NCBI RefSeq assembly: GCF_030732065.1
Contig: NZ_JAVBHX010000005.1
Span: 1-64,000 of the forward strand
DNA from: Oceanimonas aquatica
GTDB lineage: Bacteria; Pseudomonadota; Gammaproteobacteria; Enterobacterales; Aeromonadaceae
Reading direction: 5' to 3'
Length of the DNA: 64,000 nt
Each line of letters starts with the position of its first letter. Within the stretch, counting starts at the first letter, position 1. This document shows positions 61,819 through 64,000 of the stretch, piece after piece. The translations under genes were made by a program, and so were the position numbers. Below the pieces are notes generated by a model. The model saw only the letters and a program-made list of their open reading frames with translations. It had not been told where the DNA came from and did no database searches.

Positions 61819-62143
61819 CAGGCTCCATTAGGGACATCAGGTTGGAAGGCAACCACAAGGTATGTTATCTGGTACCGCCATTCGGCACGGCAACGTCGTC
61901 ACACAGGAAACAATCAAACCGGGTAAATTCTTATACAAACAGCAAAAGGTTGTACAAGCACCGAGAAAGGTTATACAAACACCATTCCCTTGTACAATAT
62001 TCTTTTTTAAAAATGCTGATCCCTGAAAGCGCACGCTTCAGCGTAACAAAGCGCAATCACATGGCCTGCAAGGCCCTCATGTCAAAATGAACGGCAAAAT
62101 ACAGCGGAGAGAAGACGACTGGCAGCAGTAAAACCAGGACGTG
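61819..62143. other. Intergenic control region upstream of the chemoreceptor gene
   Basis: About 325 bases without a gene. It contains the four-copy TTRTACAA array (61931-61997), no clear -35/-10 pair, and no good open frame with codon use like the neighbours. It is AT-richer than the genes, at least around 61920-62020. Confidence 0.6.
61931..61997. repeat. Four phased TTRTACAA sites
   Basis: TTATACAA at 61931, TTGTACAA at 61950, TTATACAA at 61971 and TTGTACAA at 61990. The start-to-start offsets are 19, 21 and 19 bases, about two helical turns each. Copies two and three also share an AAAGGTTRTACAARCACC context. TTGTACAA is self-complementary, so the sites look like a cooperative operator for a dimeric regulator, 113-179 bases upstream of the chemoreceptor start. 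Confidence 0.65.
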
Positions 62144-62175
62144 AAAACGCCGGTGCCTGGCACCGGCGTTTTTAT
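62144..62175. terminator. Terminator after cynS
   Basis: AAACGCCGGTGCC and GGCACCGGCGTTT make a stem of about 11-13 bp with flanking A and T runs, working in both directions. It lies ten bases after the cynS stop. Confidence 0.88.
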
Positions 62176-62185
62176 ACCGAAAGCA

Positions 62186-62656
62186 TCAGAACGGTTTGTA
62201 AGGAAGGAACTTGCCGTCCAGGGTGATCACGGCACGGGAGCCGCCTTCCGGATCTTCCACCTTCTTGATATCGGCCTTGAAGTTGATGGCGCTGATGATG
62301 CCATCGCCGAACTCTTCATGGACCAGCGCCTTGAAGGTGGTGCCGTACACCTGCAGCATTTCGTAAAAGCGGTAAACAGTCGGGTCCGTCGGCACGCCCG
62401 GCTCCAGACTGCCGCGCATCGGAATGGTCTGCAGCAGAGCGGTCGCTTCGGCATCCAGCGCCAGTTTTTCGGCCACCACCGCAGCCGCTTCGGCCGGCAG
62501 CGGATGCTGGCCCAGCAATGCCGCGGTAATAAAGGTGGTGCTCAGGCCGGTGCCCTCGGCAAGCTGGGCATAGGACAGGTCCTTTTCGCCCTTGATGGCC
62601 ATAATCCGATCGGTCAGGGCCAGGCGTGCATCTTTACTGTTTTGAGCATGTAGCAT
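62186..62656 (-). CDS. cynS: Cyanase
   Basis: A 156-residue cyanate hydratase matching E. coli CynS. The catalytic residues Arg 96 and Glu 99 (YRFYEML) and Ser 122 (GIISAINF) are all present, with an N-terminal HTH-like helical domain ([27 protein letters not shown]). It converts cyanate plus bicarbonate to ammonia and CO2. It is second in the cynTS operon, 43 bases after cynT. Confidence 0.96.
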   Translation of the reverse strand: MLHAQNSKDARLALTDRIMAIKGEKDLSYAQLAEGTGLSTTFITAALLGQHPLPAEAAAVVAEKLALDAEATALLQTIPMRGSLEPGVPTDPTVYRFYEMLQVYGTTFKALVHEEFGDGIISAINFKADIKKVEDPEGGSRAVITLDGKFLPYKPF

Positions 62657-62699
62657 GGTATTACCTCTTCAGGGTTGATGAATGGAACAAGGGAGGGCG

Positions 62700-63359
62700 T
62701 TACACCGCCGTGGCAAACTGCGCGGGCGTTGCGCAGACCTCGGTGTGCTCGGCCAGGGACACAAAGCTACGGCTGGCGCCGTCAAAGGCCTCAATGCGTC
62801 CCGATTCGATGTCGTACACCCAGCCGTGAAGGGCCAGCCGGCCTTCTTCCAGCGCCAGGCGTACCGAAGGGTGGGTTTGTATATTGGCCAGCTGGGCAAT
62901 CACGTTTTCGCGGACCATCGACTCGATACGCGCCCGCTCGCTGGCATAATGACGGGCCTGGTTGACGATGCGGGCCGAGTCGGCATAGCGCAGCCAGCTG
63001 CCAACGGCGGGCATCTCGTCCATGCAGGCACAGGTGGCAATGGCCTTCATGGCACCACAATCCGAATGGCCGCAGATCACCACATCCGTTACCTGCAGGG
63101 CGGTGACGGCATATTCCACCGAGGCCGATACTCCGCCCGGCTCGGGCCCGTAAGAGGGCACGATGTTGCCGGCGTTGCGGATCACAAACAGACCACCGGG
63201 TTGATGCTGGGTCACCAGCTCGGGGACCAGACGACTGTCAGAGCAGGAAATAAACAGGGTGCGCGGACGCTGCTGATGCGCCAGCCCCCGGAACAGGTCT
63301 TCGTGTATCGGAAATACCTCTTCGCGGAACTTCAAAAAACCTTCGATGATCTCTTTCAT
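62700..63359 (-). CDS. cynT: Beta-carbonic anhydrase CynT
   Basis: A 219-residue beta-class carbonic anhydrase of the same length as E. coli CynT. The zinc ligands Cys 39, His 98 and Cys 101 ([14 protein letters not shown]) and the Asp 41-Arg 43 dyad are present. It resupplies the bicarbonate used by cyanase. It is first in the operon and divergent from cynR. Confidence 0.96.
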   Translation of the reverse strand: MKEIIEGFLKFREEVFPIHEDLFRGLAHQQRPRTLFISCSDSRLVPELVTQHQPGGLFVIRNAGNIVPSYGPEPGGVSASVEYAVTALQVTDVVICGHSDCGAMKAIATCACMDEMPAVGSWLRYADSARIVNQARHYASERARIESMVRENVIAQLANIQTHPSVRLALEEGRLALHGWVYDIESGRIEAFDGASRSFVSLAEHTEVCATPAQFATAV

Positions 63360-63474
63360 GATTGGGCTCTCCGGACCACTCGCTAATCGATGAGGAGATG
63401 GTACGCCGCCCTTTTAATAAGGTGAAAGACCCATTTACAATTAAAGCAATAATTTAAACTTATAGGTAAACACC
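63360..63474. promoter_or_regulatory. cynT-cynR divergent control region
   Basis: A 115-base gap, AT-rich in its right half (63405-63470). A LysR-type regulator normally binds here near a T-N11-A site, and ACTTATAGGT / CCTTATTAAAAG-like sequences are candidates. I could not fix one site or a clean -35/-10 pair. Confidence 0.4.
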
Positions 63475-64000
63475 ATGCTGTTGCGTCACCTTCGTTACTT
63501 TCTGGCCGTGGTCGAACACCGTAACTTCACCCGGGCAGCCTCGGCACTGCATGTGTCGCAGCCGGCGCTGTCCCAGCAAATCAAACAATTTGAAGAAAGC
63601 CTGGGCACCCGCCTGTTCGATCGTTCGGGGCGCAGCATTGCGCTGACCGATGCCGGTGACATCTATGCCGACTACGCCCGCCGGGTGCTGCGGGAGCTTG
63701 AAGAAGGCAAGCGGGCCATTCATGATGTGAGCGATCTCAGTCGCGGTACCCTGCGCATCGCCATTACCCCCACCTTTACGCCTTACCTGATTGGCCCATT
63801 GGTGCGTCGCTTCCACCAGCGTCATGCCAATATCAGGGTACAGATTGAAGAGATGTCGCAGGAACGCATGGAAGAGCGACTGCTCGATGACGACTTCGAT
63901 CTGGGCATCGCCTTTGAAGAGGTGCACCACCCCGATATCGAATCCCGTTTCCTGCTGGAGGAGCGGCTGGCGCTGGTGATCAACCGAGAGCACCCACTCG
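63475..64000 (+). CDS. cynR: LysR-type cyn operon regulator CynR (3' end cut by the window)
   Basis: The first 175 residues are visible. The N-terminal winged HTH ([47 protein letters not shown]) is followed by the start of the effector domain ([23 protein letters not shown]), strikingly like E. coli CynR. It should activate cynTS in response to cyanate and repress itself. It continues past the right edge. Confidence 0.93.
   Translation, partial: MLLRHLRYFLAVVEHRNFTRAASALHVSQPALSQQIKQFEESLGTRLFDRSGRSIALTDAGDIYADYARRVLRELEEGKRAIHDVSDLSRGTLRIAITPTFTPYLIGPLVRRFHQRHANIRVQIEEMSQERMEERLLDDDFDLGIAFEEVHHPDIESRFLLEERLALVINREHPL

Noticed and set aside
61931-61997. CRISPR-like or iteron origin reading of the TTRTACAA array
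   Set aside because: The repeated unit is only 8 bases, spacers are about 12 bases, and no cas or replication initiator gene is near. An operator is simpler.

Overview
The window is ordinary-looking chromosome from a motile, GC-rich (about 60% by eye) marine-type gammaproteobacterium. The flgBCDEFGHIJKL / cheVR / flgAMN / flgOPT layout, CrbS-CrbR pair, HutZ next to TonB-ExbBD, tandem tRNA-Tyr genes and a DosC globin cyclase point to Aeromonadales, perhaps an Oceanimonas/Oceanisphaera/Zobellella relative. That placement is inference from gene content and protein similarity recalled from memory. I see no transposase, integrase, prophage or CRISPR array.

Layout. 1-3.3 kb: a gene tail, a lytic transglycosylase-like lipoprotein and a PLP lysine/arginine/ornithine decarboxylase with its own sigma-70 promoter. 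3.3-19.8 kb: flagellar block. flgB to flgL run leftward, in two units each headed by a good sigma-54 motif (before flgB and before flgF). cheV and cheR lie upstream of flgB. flgA, flgM and flgN run rightward, with a near-perfect sigma-28 promoter before flgM. flgO/flgP and flgT (H-ring genes) diverge from a control region carrying a sigma-28 motif and two overlapping sigma-54-like motifs. 19.9-27.3 kb: tRNA-Arg(CCT), an SDR, a TraB/GumN protein, a DUF3149 microprotein, SmrA, an M32 carboxypeptidase, a DCC/DUF393 protein, a FabH-type synthase, a hypothetical gene, two identical tRNA-Tyr(GTA) genes and a His/Tyr/Arg-rich secreted protein.

27.3-41.8 kb: an RND efflux permease and adaptor, an SDR, exonuclease III, a basic-amino-acid ABC importer facing the lysine exporter LysO, aspartate-semialdehyde dehydrogenase, YcaO and a DsbA-family oxidoreductase. 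41.9-51 kb: a CbiM-like membrane protein whose 3' end is tandemly duplicated, a DUF3108 protein, an MFS transporter, the CrbR/CrbS acetate-switch pair (tail to tail), an HcaT-like MFS gene overlapping crbS, and a ChaN lipoprotein. 51-57.5 kb: DosC, an SMR pump, a GDPD, RhlE, a fasciclin-domain protein, BenE and a CBS-domain protein.

57.6-64 kb: hutZ diverging from tonB-exbB-exbD across a Fur-box-like site, a chemoreceptor with four helically phased TTRTACAA sites upstream, and the cyanate operon cynTS with divergent cynR (cut by the window end).

No obviously new multi-gene system is visible. The most interesting non-textbook signals are the phased TTRTACAA array (61.9 kb), the AT-rich mosaic segments confined to the middle of flgE, flgK and flgL, the duplicated CDS tail (41.9 kb), the structured leader before lysO, the flgO/flgT control region, and unrelated short-phrase repeats placed directly at gene 3' ends.
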